Source: Phytohabitans sp037414955 (lineage in GTDB: Bacteria > Actinomycetota > Actinomycetes > Mycobacteriales > Micromonosporaceae). Taken from it: a stretch of DNA of 64,000 nt. A program made the translations under genes and the position numbers. Of the stretch, positions 10,321 through 19,779 are shown piece by piece; within the stretch, counting starts at the first letter, position 1; the number at the start of each line of letters is the position of its first letter. The stretch lies in assembly GCA_037414955.1 (NCBI GenBank), contig JBBEWH010000116.1, positions 1 to 64,000 on the forward strand, in the 5' to 3' direction. Under the pieces are notes generated by a model. The model saw nothing but the letters and a program-made list of their open reading frames with translations. It did not search any database and was not told the DNA's origin.

Positions 10321-11691
10321 ATGAATCAACCATCAACGGTCGCTCGTCGCGGTCCCGCCGCCGCCCGCGTCACCGTGGCCGCGCTGCTCGCCGCTGCGGT
10401 GGCCGCCACCGCAGCGCCGCCGGCCGAAGCCGGCCCGGCCCCGCCGAGCCGGCCGGTCCCGTCGACCGACACGACCCCGCCGCGGGTCGAGGACGTCCGG
10501 TTCTCGCGCGCCTCGGTCAGGGTCGCCGGCCTAGCCCTCGTGCCGGTGACGGTGTCGGTCCGCATCACCGACGCCTCCGGCGTCGACGAGGTCCCGCACG
10601 CCATGACCCCCTCGCCGTCGCTCGTACTGAGCCCCGTACCGGGCTTCCGGTCGCTACTGCGTCCGGTCCTGACCCGCACCTCCGGCACACCCACCGACGG
10701 CGTGTGGAGCGCCACGGTCAACGTGCCGTCCACCTGGAACGGCACCGTGCGGATCACCACGGTGAACGTCGCGGACCGGGCAGGCAACCTGCTGAACAAG
10801 GAACTCACCGGCGCGCGCGCCCCGGCGCTGCGGGTCAGGGGAACCCACCGGCCCGCACTGACCTTCCAGTACTCACTGCTGGACGGGGGCGGTTTCCGCG
10901 TCCACGGCCGGGCGTACTTCACCGACACCGGCCGGCCGAGCGCCCGGCTGCCGCTGGGCGCGGCGCTCGGGAGCCCCTGCGACCTGGAAGGCGGGGCGAG
11001 AAACAACATCGTGACCGATCGCCACGGCCGCTACGAAAGGCGGTGGGAGAACGTCGCCCCGGACGCCGAAGCCTGCGTCGCGCTCATCGGGCGGGCGGCG
11101 CCCGGGCAGAACCCCACGGTGCTCGCGTACCGCCTCGGCTCCGCACCGCAACCGGTCATCCCCGACGCGGCCCTGCTCCAGCCGGAGGACCTGTACGGCG
11201 CCACACCCGAGCCCGTCACCGACGACTACTGGTCGCCACTGCGCGCCCCGCGCCCGTGCGCGGATGGCCCGCTACCCGGCACCGCCCTGCGTCGCGCCGA
11301 CCGCGCCATCACGGCGTGGTTCGGCGTGGAAGGCGCGGTGACGCCGACGGTCGTCATGGAACACCTCGCCACCTACCGCTCCGACGGCGCCCAGCGATAC
11401 CTGCGGGAGCTTCGTCGGGCGCTTGCCACGTGCGACGGTTCCGACCCCGAGGGCGGCCGTTGGACGGTACGCGCCACCGGCGTCGCCGGCGACGAGTCCC
11501 TGCTGCTGAGGCGCCGCACCTACCTCGATCACGTCGCGACGTACCACGACACGTACCTCGTCGTGGCCCGGACCGGCCGGGTCGTGGTGATCGTGGCCAA
11601 CACGGGCTGGGAGTTCGGCAGCGGCGACGAGGCGCTCGTCCGCGAACTCGGCCTCGCGGCCGTACGGCGCGCCCAGATCCTGAACAACTAG
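10321..11691 (+). CDS. Secreted protein with Ig-like domain and sensor-like C-terminus
   Basis: A 456-residue exported protein. It starts MNQPSTVARRGPAAARVTVA, with arginines before a hydrophobic Ala-rich stretch and a likely cleavage after PAEAGPA near residue 40. Residues ~50-180 (TPPRVEDVRFS...ADRAGNL) resemble a bacterial Ig-like/cadherin-type beta-sandwich. Residues ~180-275 (FQYSLLDGG...TDRHGRYERRW) look like a second beta domain. The C-terminal ~150 residues, ending RRTYLDHVATYHDTYLVVAR, recall PknH-type extracellular sensor domains of actinobacteria. The ATG follows GGAACGGAG. A strong hairpin follows the stop. Exact function unknown. Confidence 0.8.
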   Translation: MNQPSTVARRGPAAARVTVAALLAAAVAATAAPPAEAGPAPPSRPVPSTDTTPPRVEDVRFSRASVRVAGLALVPVTVSVRITDASGVDEVPHAMTPSPSLVLSPVPGFRSLLRPVLTRTSGTPTDGVWSATVNVPSTWNGTVRITTVNVADRAGNLLNKELTGARAPALRVRGTHRPALTFQYSLLDGGGFRVHGRAYFTDTGRPSARLPLGAALGSPCDLEGGARNNIVTDRHGRYERRWENVAPDAEACVALIGRAAPGQNPTVLAYRLGSAPQPVIPDAALLQPEDLYGATPEPVTDDYWSPLRAPRPCADGPLPGTALRRADRAITAWFGVEGAVTPTVVMEHLATYRSDGAQRYLRELRRALATCDGSDPEGGRWTVRATGVAGDESLLLRRRTYLDHVATYHDTYLVVARTGRVVVIVANTGWEFGSGDEALVRELGLAAVRRAQILNN

Positions 11692-11707
11692 CCCGGCCCC
11701 GAATCGT

Positions 11708-11733
11708 CCCCCTCGGCCGCTCGGCCGAGGGGG
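11708..11733 (+). terminator. Terminator hairpin
   Basis: A perfect 11-bp GC-rich stem (CCCCCTCGGCC with GGCCGAGGGGG) and a four-base GCTC loop begin 17 bases after the stop of the secreted protein gene. There is no T-run, which is common for actinomycete terminators. Confidence 0.75.
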
Positions 11734-11965
11734 ATGCCCGTGTGTGTGACGAGCGGATTGCGGCAAATCCGTGAACCTGGTCCTTCCGGTGTACGGCCGA
11801 CGAGGGCGTCGCATCGGTCTATCACACTATTGCGCGGAGGTAAGTCCCCGCTGTGCGCGCTGCGCGCATCGACCAGTTGGTTGATCAGGGGGTCCACCAC
11901 GGTTCCTGCCGGACCTCGCCGCGTAGTCGATTCGACGCGACCTACGGAGAACCACGCTTGTCTGT

Positions 11966-12874
11966 ATGGCAATCATCGAGGTAGACGACCTCGTCAAGCG
12001 GTATGGCGACCACACCGCGGTGAATGGGGTCAGCTTCGCCGTCGAGCAGGGCGAGATCTTCGGCATTCTGGGGCCCAACGGGGCCGGTAAGACCACGACG
12101 GTCGAGTGTGTGGAGGGTTTGCGCAGCCCGGACGGCGGCGCCATCCGGGTCTGCGGCATCGACCCGCATCGCGACACCGGTGAGCTGCGGCAGCTGCTCG
12201 GCGCGCAGCTGCAGGAGAGCGAGCTGCCCGACAAGCTCAAGGTCAGCGAGGCGATGGAGCTGTACAGCTCCTTCTACCGCAATCCTGTCGACTGGCGGGA
12301 GCTGATCGACACCCTGCACCTCGGCGACAAGCTCAACACGCAGTTCCGGCGGCTGTCCGGGGGGCAGAAGCAACGGTTGTCGATCGCGCTCGCACTGGTC
12401 GGCAGCCCGAGGGTCGCCGTGCTAGACGAGCTCACCACCGGTCTGGACCCGCAGGCGCGACGCGACACGTGGGACCTGATCGAGGGCGTCCGCGACCGGG
12501 GCGTGACGATCCTGCTGGTCACACACTTCATGGAGGAGGCCGAACGGCTCTGCGACCGCCTCGCCCTGATCGACTCAGGCCGCGTGATCGCGGTCGACAC
12601 CCCGGCCGGGCTGGTCGCGAGGGTCGATAACCAGCAGCGGATCCGGTTCCGACCGTCCGTGCCGCTGGACCACGCCCTGCTGACCGCACTACCTGAGGTC
12701 ACGTCAGTCGAACGTGCCGGCAGCCAGCTCGTAGTGACCGGCACGGGAAACCTGCTGCTCGCCGTGACCACCGTGCTCGCCCGCCACCAGGTGCTCGCGG
12801 CCGACCTGCGGGTCGAGCAGACCTCGCTGGAAGACGCCTTCGTCGCGCTCACCGGCCGCCCCGTCGAAGCCTGA
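11966..12874 (+). CDS. ABC transporter ATP-binding protein (DrrA-like exporter)
   Basis: A 302-residue ATPase that powers export by the adjacent permease. Visible motifs: Walker A GPNGAGKTTT near 37-46, signature LSGGQKQR, Walker B VAVLDE with the catalytic Glu, and H-loop LLVTHFMEE. The C-terminal extension ends TSLEDAFVALTGRPVEA, typical of the DrrA/CcmA subgroup that pairs with ABC-2 permeases in drug resistance and antibiotic self-protection. It is the first gene of a four-gene plus-strand operon (ATPase, permease, histidine kinase, response regulator). Substrate unknown. Confidence 0.93.
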   Translation: MAIIEVDDLVKRYGDHTAVNGVSFAVEQGEIFGILGPNGAGKTTTVECVEGLRSPDGGAIRVCGIDPHRDTGELRQLLGAQLQESELPDKLKVSEAMELYSSFYRNPVDWRELIDTLHLGDKLNTQFRRLSGGQKQRLSIALALVGSPRVAVLDELTTGLDPQARRDTWDLIEGVRDRGVTILLVTHFMEEAERLCDRLALIDSGRVIAVDTPAGLVARVDNQQRIRFRPSVPLDHALLTALPEVTSVERAGSQLVVTGTGNLLLAVTTVLARHQVLAADLRVEQTSLEDAFVALTGRPVEA

Positions 12875-12884
12875 GGAGACTACT

Positions 12885-13625
12885 TTGTCCGCTCTGTCCC
12901 GGCTTACCGCCACCGAGACCAAGCTGTTCTTCCGCGAGCCAATGATCGTCTTTTTCGCGCTCGCGTTTCCCGCGATCCTGCTGGTCATCCTCGGTACGGT
13001 CCCCGCGTTCCGGGAACCCGACGAAAACCTCGGCGGCCTGCGCGTGATCGACCTGTACGTGCCGATCATCGTCGTGATGGGCCTGGCCGTGTTCGCGCTC
13101 AACGGCCTGTCCCAACTGTTCGCCACCTACCGGGAGAAGGGCGTGCTGCGGCGTATGCGGACCACTCCGGTCAAGCCGAGCGTCATGCTCGGCGCGCAGC
13201 TGCTGATGTCCACGATTCTGTCCGTGGTGACGATGGTGGTCGTGCTGGCCATCGGCCGGCTGGTGTTCGATGTGCGCCTGCCCCGGCAGTTGCCGGCCTA
13301 CCTGACCGGGTATGTGTTGGCGGCCATGTCGATGTTCGCGATCGGTCTGCTCGTCGCATCGATCGCACCGACCGGCAAGAGCGCCGGCGCGATCGGGTCC
13401 GTACTGTTCTTCCCCCTCGCGTTCTTCGCCGGCCTCTGGATTCCCCGCGACAGCATGAACGACGCCCTTCGAACGATCAGCGACTTCACCCCGCTAGGCG
13501 CCGGCGTGCAAACGTTGCAGGACGCCGCCACCGGTGACTGGCCACAACTGCTGCATCTGGCTGTCATGCTGGGGTGGACGATCGTGGCCGGAGGGCTGGC
13601 CGCGCGGTACTTCCGCTGGGAGTAG
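12885..13625 (+). CDS. ABC-2 type permease (DrrB-like)
   Basis: A 246-residue membrane protein with about six hydrophobic segments and the internal GVLRRMRTTPVKPSVMLGAQ sequence characteristic of ABC-2 permeases. The TTG start is chosen because GAGGAGAC lies directly upstream; only 10 bases separate it from the ATPase stop. With the preceding ATPase it would form a 2+2 exporter for a small lipophilic compound, possibly an antibiotic or a lipid. Confidence 0.92.
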   Translation: MSALSRLTATETKLFFREPMIVFFALAFPAILLVILGTVPAFREPDENLGGLRVIDLYVPIIVVMGLAVFALNGLSQLFATYREKGVLRRMRTTPVKPSVMLGAQLLMSTILSVVTMVVVLAIGRLVFDVRLPRQLPAYLTGYVLAAMSMFAIGLLVASIAPTGKSAGAIGSVLFFPLAFFAGLWIPRDSMNDALRTISDFTPLGAGVQTLQDAATGDWPQLLHLAVMLGWTIVAGGLAARYFRWE

Positions 13626-13628
13626 GTC

Positions 13629-14909
13629 GTGAGCATCGAGGCCGAGCTGCGCGAGGAGTTCGACCGCGGGCAGCGCAGGGAGATCGCGGTCTTCAACGTT
13701 CTCCCATACTTCCTGCTGGCGGTCAGCACCCTGCTCACGCTGCTGCAGCCGATCTGGGCCGTGCCTGTGCACGCCCCAGCGGTGCTCGGGCTTGCGACCG
13801 CAGCCACGCTCTGGATGCTCTATTTCCACACCCTCCACCCGGAATGGCACCAGAACCGCCCGCTGATGGGCCTGTACTACACGGGGCTGATGGTGCTCGC
13901 CGCCGGCCTGGTGGCGATCGCTCCCTTCTTCGGCTTCTTTGCCTTCGTCGGCTACCCCCAGGCATTCGTGTACCTGAGCGGCCGGTGGCGCTATGCCGGC
14001 GTCGCCGCCACGGCGACGATCTCGGCGGTGGCGTACCTGGGTGGGGCGGCCGACATCACCGCCGGCACGTGGTGGGAATGGCTCGCCGTCAGCGTGATCA
14101 GCGTCGTGCTGGCCAGCGCGTTCTTCTACTTCACCGAGCTGACCGACGAGCGCAACCACAAGCAGAAACAGGCGCTCGTCGAGCTGCACGAGGCCAATCT
14201 CAAGCTGGAGGCGGCGCTGGCCGAGAACGCCGGCCTGCACGCCCAACTGCTGGTCCAGGCCCGCGAGGCCGGGGTGCTCGACGAGCGGCAACGGATGGCA
14301 CGGGAGATCCATGACACCCTCGCCCAAGGGCTCGCCGGCATCCTCACCCAGCTCCAGGCCGCCGAGCAGACACTGGACGCACCGCCGATCTCCCGCCGAC
14401 ACGTGACGAACGCGATCAACCTCGCCCGCGAGAGCCTCACCGAGGCCCGACGCACGGTCCACGCGGTGCAGCCGGCGATGCTCGCCGATGCCCGGCTCCC
14501 GGACGCGATCAGCGACGTCGCCAGACGCTGGGCCGAGGTGAACCACATCGACGCGGTGCTGACCACCACCGGCGACGCTCGGCCGATGCACCCCGACATC
14601 GAAGTGGCGCTCCTACGGACCGCGCAGGAGGCCCTGGCCAACGTGGCCAAGCACGCGCGAGCCAACCGGGTCGGCCTCACCCTGTCGTACATGGAAGATC
14701 TGGTGACTCTCGACGTGCGGGACGACGGGGTCGGCTTCGAGCCCAACGCCAAGCGTGCCAACGGCTCCACAAACGGCGGGTTCGGGCTCGCCGGCATGCG
14801 GCAGCGGGTGCAGCGCCTCGCCGGCCGGTTGGACATCGAGTCAGAACTGGGTGGCGGCACGGCGATCTCGGCGGCCGTACCGGCCATTCCCGCAGGAGGT
14901 AAGGATTGA
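13629..14909 (+). CDS. Sensor histidine kinase (NarL/HisKA_3 type)
   Basis: A 426-residue membrane kinase. About six N-terminal transmembrane helices (residues ~20-165) are followed by a short coiled coil. The HisKA_3 dimerisation box ERQRMAREIHDTLAQGLAG has the phospho-accepting His near residue 230. The ATPase domain has the N-box TAQEALANVAKHA, VRDDGVGF, and GFGLAGMRQRV. No large extracellular loop is seen, so it probably senses membrane stress or drug load like LiaS/VraS-type kinases. The GTG start lies 3 bases after the permease stop and its own stop overlaps the regulator start, so the four genes are translationally linked. Confidence 0.93.
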   Translation: MSIEAELREEFDRGQRREIAVFNVLPYFLLAVSTLLTLLQPIWAVPVHAPAVLGLATAATLWMLYFHTLHPEWHQNRPLMGLYYTGLMVLAAGLVAIAPFFGFFAFVGYPQAFVYLSGRWRYAGVAATATISAVAYLGGAADITAGTWWEWLAVSVISVVLASAFFYFTELTDERNHKQKQALVELHEANLKLEAALAENAGLHAQLLVQAREAGVLDERQRMAREIHDTLAQGLAGILTQLQAAEQTLDAPPISRRHVTNAINLARESLTEARRTVHAVQPAMLADARLPDAISDVARRWAEVNHIDAVLTTTGDARPMHPDIEVALLRTAQEALANVAKHARANRVGLTLSYMEDLVTLDVRDDGVGFEPNAKRANGSTNGGFGLAGMRQRVQRLAGRLDIESELGGGTAISAAVPAIPAGGKD

Positions 14910-15532
14910 TTTCGCTGTTGATCGTCGACGATCACCCGGTGGTCCGGGACGGGCTACGGGGCATGTTCAGCGCCGACCCGCGCTTCGAGGTGCTCGGTGA
15001 GGCCGGTGACGGAGCCGAGGCCATCGTCGCCGGGGAGAGGCTTCAACCTGACGTGATCCTCATGGATCTGCGGATGCCGAAGACCGATGGGGTCACCGCC
15101 ATCACGGAACTGGCCAACCGCGGTGTGCCGGCCCGAGTCCTGGTGCTCACGACATACGACACCGACAGCGACGTACTGCCCGCCATCGAGGCCGGCGCCA
15201 CCGGATACCTGCTCAAGGACGCGCCGCGCGAGGAGCTGTTCCGGGCAGTCGAGGCGGCCGCGCGGGGACAGGCGGTGCTCTCCCCCACCGTCGCGACCCG
15301 GCTCATGGGACAGATGCGCCAGCCAGCCATGGAGGCACTGTCGCCGCGCGAGCTGGAGGTCCTAGAGCTGATCGCCCAGGGTTCGACAAACCGAGAGGCA
15401 GCCAAACACCTGTTCATCAGCGAGGCGACCATCAAGACCCACCTGCTCCATGTGTACGCAAAGCTCGGCGTCAATGACCGGGCGGCCGCCGTCGCCACCG
15501 CCTTCTCCCGCGGTTACCTGCCCCGCACCTAA
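14906..15532 (+). CDS. LuxR/NarL-family response regulator
   Basis: A 208-residue regulator. The receiver domain has acidic pocket DDH near 8-10, phospho-acceptor Asp in VILMDLRMP near 54, conserved Thr in VLVLTTYDTDS and Lys in GYLLKDAP. The C-terminal LuxR HTH runs from LSPRELEVLELIAQG to TIKTHLLHVYAKLGV. The TTG start overlaps the kinase stop (TTGA) behind AGGAGGTAAGGA. It most likely activates its own operon in response to the cognate kinase; the binding site is not identifiable. Confidence 0.93.
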   Translation: MISLLIVDDHPVVRDGLRGMFSADPRFEVLGEAGDGAEAIVAGERLQPDVILMDLRMPKTDGVTAITELANRGVPARVLVLTTYDTDSDVLPAIEAGATGYLLKDAPREELFRAVEAAARGQAVLSPTVATRLMGQMRQPAMEALSPRELEVLELIAQGSTNREAAKHLFISEATIKTHLLHVYAKLGVNDRAAAVATAFSRGYLPRT

Positions 15533-15813
15533 ATCCCAAAGGCTTCTACGAGGGTCTACAACTCACCCGAGCCAGTCGCTGCCAAGCCGTCGGCGCCTCG
15601 CGCATCGCCGCCATGATCGAGGGCACACACATCGGCATGAGCGTGCAGCTTTGAGCGGCAGCGTCAACGATCACCACCGTCACACACTGTTACTAAATGA
15701 GGCAAGATCAGTATTAGGTGGGGTCTGTTAGTCGGGATGCCGGTAAGAACGCTGTCATGAGCCCCAAACGGCGTTGATCTTGTTGTGACCTGCGTAGGTG
15801 ATGCTGAGCGGGT
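15533..15813. other. Intergenic region with a Tn3-like end
   Basis: A 35-residue open stretch ending MIEGTHIGMSVQL (15542-15655, plus strand) looks like a gene tail but matches no family I know. At 15720 the sequence GGGGTCTGTTAGTCGG begins; GGGGTCTG is the usual outer start of Tn3-family 38-bp inverted repeats, and a Tn3 transposase relic follows 90 bases on. The right-hand repeat was not found. Confidence 0.4.
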
Positions 15814-16890
15814 ATGACACGCCCCCCCGCTTCACATCGACGAACTCGTCGAGCACTGGACGATCCTGGACGAGGAACGCGACCTCATTGCCGAAAGCGT
15901 GGTGCACGCGACTCGCCTTCGGGATCTTGCTGAAGTTCTACACGCAGCACGGCCGGTTTCCGCGAGGACGCTCTGAGCTGCCTGACGAGGCGGTCGAGCA
16001 CGTGGCCAAGCTCAAGGAAGCGGTGTTGCGCACCGGCTGCCTGAACGCCGTCACCTCGGTCGCTGGCAACTCCAGCCTCAAGCCCGAGGTCCTGGCCGAG
16101 CGTCTCATGCTGGCGATCTTCGGCTACGGCACCAACACCGGGATCCGGGCCGTAGCCTCCGGTGGCCACTCCCACAGCGAAGACGACATCCGTTACGTTC
16201 GGCGCCGCTACCTGACCCCGCAGATCGCCCAGTACATCGCGATCGCCATCGCGAATGCGACCTTCACCGCCCGAGACGCCAGTCTGTGGGGCGAGGGGAC
16301 GACCACCGTTGCCTCCGACTCTACGCACGTCAGAGCCTACGATCAGAACAATTTCACCGAGTGGCACTCCCGATATGGAGGCCGCGGCCTCCTCATCTAC
16401 TGGCACGTCGAACGCGGATCCATGGTCGTGCACTCCCAGACCCTGCGCGCCTCCGCTTCGGAGGTGCACGCCATGGTGGAGGGTGCCGTACGACACGGCA
16501 CCACCATGAAGGTCGAGGGCAACTACATCGACTCGCACGGCCAATCCGAAATCGGGTTCGGGGTGACCAGGCTCCTGGGCTTCGACCTGCTGCCGCGCAT
16601 CAAGCAGATCAACAAGGTCAAGCTGTACCGGGTGGAGAGCGGCGAGGGCGATCTGTACGCGCGGCTGACCCCGGCGAAGACGCGGCCGATCCGCTGGGAC
16701 CTGATCGAGCAGAACTACGACCAGATGATCAAATACGCGACGGCCATTAAGCAGGGTACTGCGGCGACGGAGGCGATCCTGCGCCGGTTCACCGATTCCG
16801 CCTCCCACCCGACCTACCAGGCCATGCTGGAGGTCGGCCGCGCGCAGAAGACCATCTTCGTTGCCCTTCTGTGGAATCTGCTTTGTCAAG
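15814..16890 (+). pseudogene. Tn3-family transposase, internally deleted and frameshifted
   Basis: The relic starts MTRPP with a frame change in a C-run at ~15820, then DELVEHWTILDEERDLIAE. A second frame change leads into TRLAFGILLKFYTQHGRFPR and ELPDEAVEHVAK, the N-terminal domain. It then jumps straight to late Tn3 sequence: NAVTSVAGNSSLKPEVLAER, ATTTVASDSTHVRAYDQNN-like catalytic region (DSTHVRAYDQN seen), and RLLGFDLLPRIKQINKVKLY. Intact Tn3 transposases are about 1000 residues; roughly the middle 600 are missing, and the C-terminus stops near 16890 at KTIFVALLWNLLCQ. The gene is dead. It abuts the recombinase operon on the other strand. Confidence 0.85.
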
Positions 16891-16913
16891 TGATGCCGGA
16901 GCGGGTCGTGCGG

Positions 16914-17444
16914 CTACCAGCCGATGTGGTGCTCGATGAGGCTGTCTGCCAGCGGGACCGACAGTTCTTCCGTCGCGGGCCATGGCGGAGTTTCAGGGCC
17001 TTGGCGCCAGGTCAGATGCACCTGGACGAAACGGGCGGAGTCGTCCTCGACTCGGAACAAGACTTCATCACAGCGACCACAGCGGGCGATCGCGATGACC
17101 GGCTTGCCGAAGAGCGGGTGTCCTTCGCTGGCTTCGAGGCGGAGCTGAGCTTCGAGGATCTCCCTGGCCCGCGCATCAGGCAGCAGCACCCATGGATCCG
17201 GCAGCGGACGAGGCTCACAATCGAGCAGGTAGTCGATGTTGGGATCCAGCCCGCCATCCGTCCACGACTGCGACGACCCTGCGTCTCGCGTGGCGAGTCG
17301 GCGGCATGCCGGGCATCGCCGCAGTTCGCGGGTTGATCCTCGACGTAGGCGTGGATGCTCGGCAGGTGAAGACTGGGATAGAACTCGGCCGGTCAATCCC
17401 TCGCCGCAGGTCGGACAGGTGTCCATGGCCTCAGCATGTTCCAT
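16914..17444 (-). CDS. Zinc-ribbon hypothetical protein, third gene of recombinase operon
   Basis: A 176-residue protein with three CxxC-type knuckles: CPTCGEG near residue 9, CPACRR near 43 and CGRCDE near 122. This suggests one or two zinc-binding ribbons. The rest is unassigned. Its ATG at 17444 lies inside the last codons of the TnpB-like gene (14-base overlap), so it is made from the same transcript. In Tn554-type elements a small tnpC gene follows tnpA and tnpB; this gene holds that place but I see no clear TnpC similarity. It could bind DNA at the element ends or be cargo. Confidence 0.65.
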   Translation of the reverse strand: MEHAEAMDTCPTCGEGLTGRVLSQSSPAEHPRLRRGSTRELRRCPACRRLATRDAGSSQSWTDGGLDPNIDYLLDCEPRPLPDPWVLLPDARAREILEAQLRLEASEGHPLFGKPVIAIARCGRCDEVLFRVEDDSARFVQVHLTWRQGPETPPWPATEELSVPLADSLIEHHIGW

Positions 17445-19779
17445 CGGGCTGCCCTCGTGACTTGCTGGTGGTGACGTTGATGATCGGTAGAAGTGTCACA
17501 GTCGCCGGAATGCCGATCTGACGCGGTGTCGCCCCGGTTGGGGTTGGGACATCGACGAGGCGTTCCAGCAGTTGGTCGAGAGCGGCCTGGCCGTCGTCGA
17601 CGGCGGCGCGCTCGTCGTCGGTGAGTGGGATGCTGGCCAGCATGCGCTGGAGGTTGTCTTTGGCCTCCAGGAGCTGGCCTTTGCTGGAGTTCTTCGGGGT
17701 GTAGAAGTCGCAGCGGGCGCAGGCCATGCGGTGCTGGCACTGTTCGAAGAACGTGTAGGTGCAGTAGCCGTGGCCCATGTCGTAGTACTGCCAGGGCTCG
17801 CCGGCCGCTGCGGTGCCGCTGGTGACGGCGTCTCGGTCGACGAGGACCTCGATGGTGCGGACGTTGCGGGCAAAGTATCCGGCATCGGTGTAGGCCCTGG
17901 CGAGGGTGTTCGGGGTGATCTTGGCGTAGTGCTGGGTGGCTTCCGGCGAGCGGTGTCCGAGCCAGGCCTGCAACTCGAAGAGGGTCATCGGTTCCTTGGC
18001 GTTGTAGAGCTGGCTCGCGATGGTGGCCCGCGCTCGGTGGCTGGTGATGTTGCCGCGAACGTCGGCGGCGGGGACGCCGGCCTTGCGGCAGAGCGCCGGG
18101 ATGATCGTGTGGTTCAGGTACTCCTTGGCGACTCGGCGGGCCCGCATCGCGAAGAGCAGATCTACCTGCTCACCGGTCTTGCGGTCGGTCAGTTTCGGCT
18201 GGTCGGGGCGGACCGCCTGCCATGCCTCGACGGCTTGTCCGAGGAGCGGGTCGACGGGCTTGGTGAAGGCCGTGCCGGTCTTGTGGGTAGGGACGTCGAG
18301 CAGGCAGACGGCGTCCTGGGCCATGACCTCGCGGGAGTCCCCAGGGATCGGGAAACCATCGTGCTGCCAGCGGATGCAACCGACCCGTAGCCGAGCGATC
18401 TCATCGCTGCGCTGGCCGCTGAACAGCCAGGTCAGGGTCACAGCGCGGATGAGCTCGATCGGATAGCAGGCGCCGCCGGAGTTGGCCGGGAGGTCCTCGA
18501 CAGCGATGTTGAGGCCGGCCCAGAGCAGCTTCGCCCAGACCTCGTCGGCGATCACTCTTGGGTTCGGTCCGATCAGCGCCTGGATGGTCCGGGGCGTGGC
18601 CAACGCCCGGGCAGGGTCGAACCGGTGCGGGATCCACTCCCATTCCTGACAGTCACGGAAGAAGGTCCGGGTGGCGGTCAGCAGGCCGGCCTTTGTCCGA
18701 GGTGAGATGGGCTCACCGGTGCGCTTGGACAGGCCGTGCTGGCGCTGGATGTAGTCGCCGATGGTGAGGCGGTCGACTGCGGCGACCCAGGCCGCGCAGG
18801 TCTGGCGGGTCCATTGCCCAGGCTCGGTGATCTCGGGGTGTTCGGCGGCAAGCCACCTGCCGGCCTTGGACATGGCGCCGCGGAAGATGCCGCGGACCTT
18901 CGGCGTGAGCGTCGACGTGGCGAACCAGCGTTCGACCCAGGCGGCCCAGCTCTCAGTGGTTCCCTCGATGGCCGGCATGGCGCCGTGGATCGATGGCGAG
19001 GGTGGCTCGCAGAACCCGAGCGCCGCAACGGCGCGCTGGATGGCGTGCAGCGCGCCGATGTGCCAGCCAGTCATCGCCGGGTCTTCCCGTAGCCGGGCGA
19101 ATGCCTCGGTGGTCAGGTCGGCCAGTCTGGGGCTGCGGTTGAGCAGTAGAGCCTGGCAGAGCACGGTCGGCAGTCGTTGATCGGTGCTGTGCCCGATGCG
19201 GTATCCCCACTGGCCGAGGATGTCTTTGAGCTGCTGTTGGGCCTGCTCGACGGGTTCCCTTCCGAACACTCTCCAGGTCACGGCGAGGCGGTTGAAGGAT
19301 CCGAGCTGCCCGAAGTCGGTGAAGCCGCCGAGCAGGTAGGCGTAGGCGGCGACGTAGGGGCGCACGGTGCCGTCGATCCAGCTGGGCCAGGGCCGCTCAA
19401 ACTCGGCGACATTGGCGCCGATCAGGCGTAGCCAGTCGCTTGGTGACCAAGCCCAGAAGGTGGTGTTCTCGTCATCGCAACGCAGCAGCACCAGACCGAT
19501 CGCGTCGTTGATGGCCCGCCGGTGATGCCGGGCGACCGGAGGCCGCATGGATGCCCGGGCGTCGTCGAGAGGACGTAGAAGACGTCCGATCGTGCTCCAC
19601 TCCGGCGCCGTGGTGTCGTAGCCGCGCCGCCGGCGCAGATTGTCCACGCCGAGCTTGCGCAAGGCTGTCCGTTCCAGGCTGCTGAGCTCGACTCGGCGGT
19701 TGTAGCGCGCCAAGTCGATCGGCCATCTCCACGACACCGTCGTGGTCGAGATCCCGGCCGTTGCCGGTTGGGCGCTCAC
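17431..19779 (-). CDS. Large tyrosine recombinase, TnpB-like (Tn554 family)
   Basis: A 782-residue site-specific recombinase. The GTG at 19779 is chosen because it overlaps the upstream stop (GTGA); the frame is open further upstream only as a shadow of the upstream gene. Residues ~370-650 form the catalytic core: FSGQRSDEIARLRVGCIRW (Arg I), SHRARATIASQL (HxxR-like) and WLGHRSPEATQHYAK (His and catalytic Tyr). The tail CQHRMACARCDFY is the Cys/His cluster seen in TnpB-type recombinases. A C-terminal helical stretch (AKDNLQRMLASIPLTDDERA) follows. It probably acts with the smaller recombinase to move the element. Confidence 0.85.
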   Translation of the reverse strand: MSAQPATAGISTTTVSWRWPIDLARYNRRVELSSLERTALRKLGVDNLRRRRGYDTTAPEWSTIGRLLRPLDDARASMRPPVARHHRRAINDAIGLVLLRCDDENTTFWAWSPSDWLRLIGANVAEFERPWPSWIDGTVRPYVAAYAYLLGGFTDFGQLGSFNRLAVTWRVFGREPVEQAQQQLKDILGQWGYRIGHSTDQRLPTVLCQALLLNRSPRLADLTTEAFARLREDPAMTGWHIGALHAIQRAVAALGFCEPPSPSIHGAMPAIEGTTESWAAWVERWFATSTLTPKVRGIFRGAMSKAGRWLAAEHPEITEPGQWTRQTCAAWVAAVDRLTIGDYIQRQHGLSKRTGEPISPRTKAGLLTATRTFFRDCQEWEWIPHRFDPARALATPRTIQALIGPNPRVIADEVWAKLLWAGLNIAVEDLPANSGGACYPIELIRAVTLTWLFSGQRSDEIARLRVGCIRWQHDGFPIPGDSREVMAQDAVCLLDVPTHKTGTAFTKPVDPLLGQAVEAWQAVRPDQPKLTDRKTGEQVDLLFAMRARRVAKEYLNHTIIPALCRKAGVPAADVRGNITSHRARATIASQLYNAKEPMTLFELQAWLGHRSPEATQHYAKITPNTLARAYTDAGYFARNVRTIEVLVDRDAVTSGTAAAGEPWQYYDMGHGYCTYTFFEQCQHRMACARCDFYTPKNSSKGQLLEAKDNLQRMLASIPLTDDERAAVDDGQAALDQLLERLVDVPTPTGATPRQIGIPATVTLLPIINVTTSKSRGQPDGTC

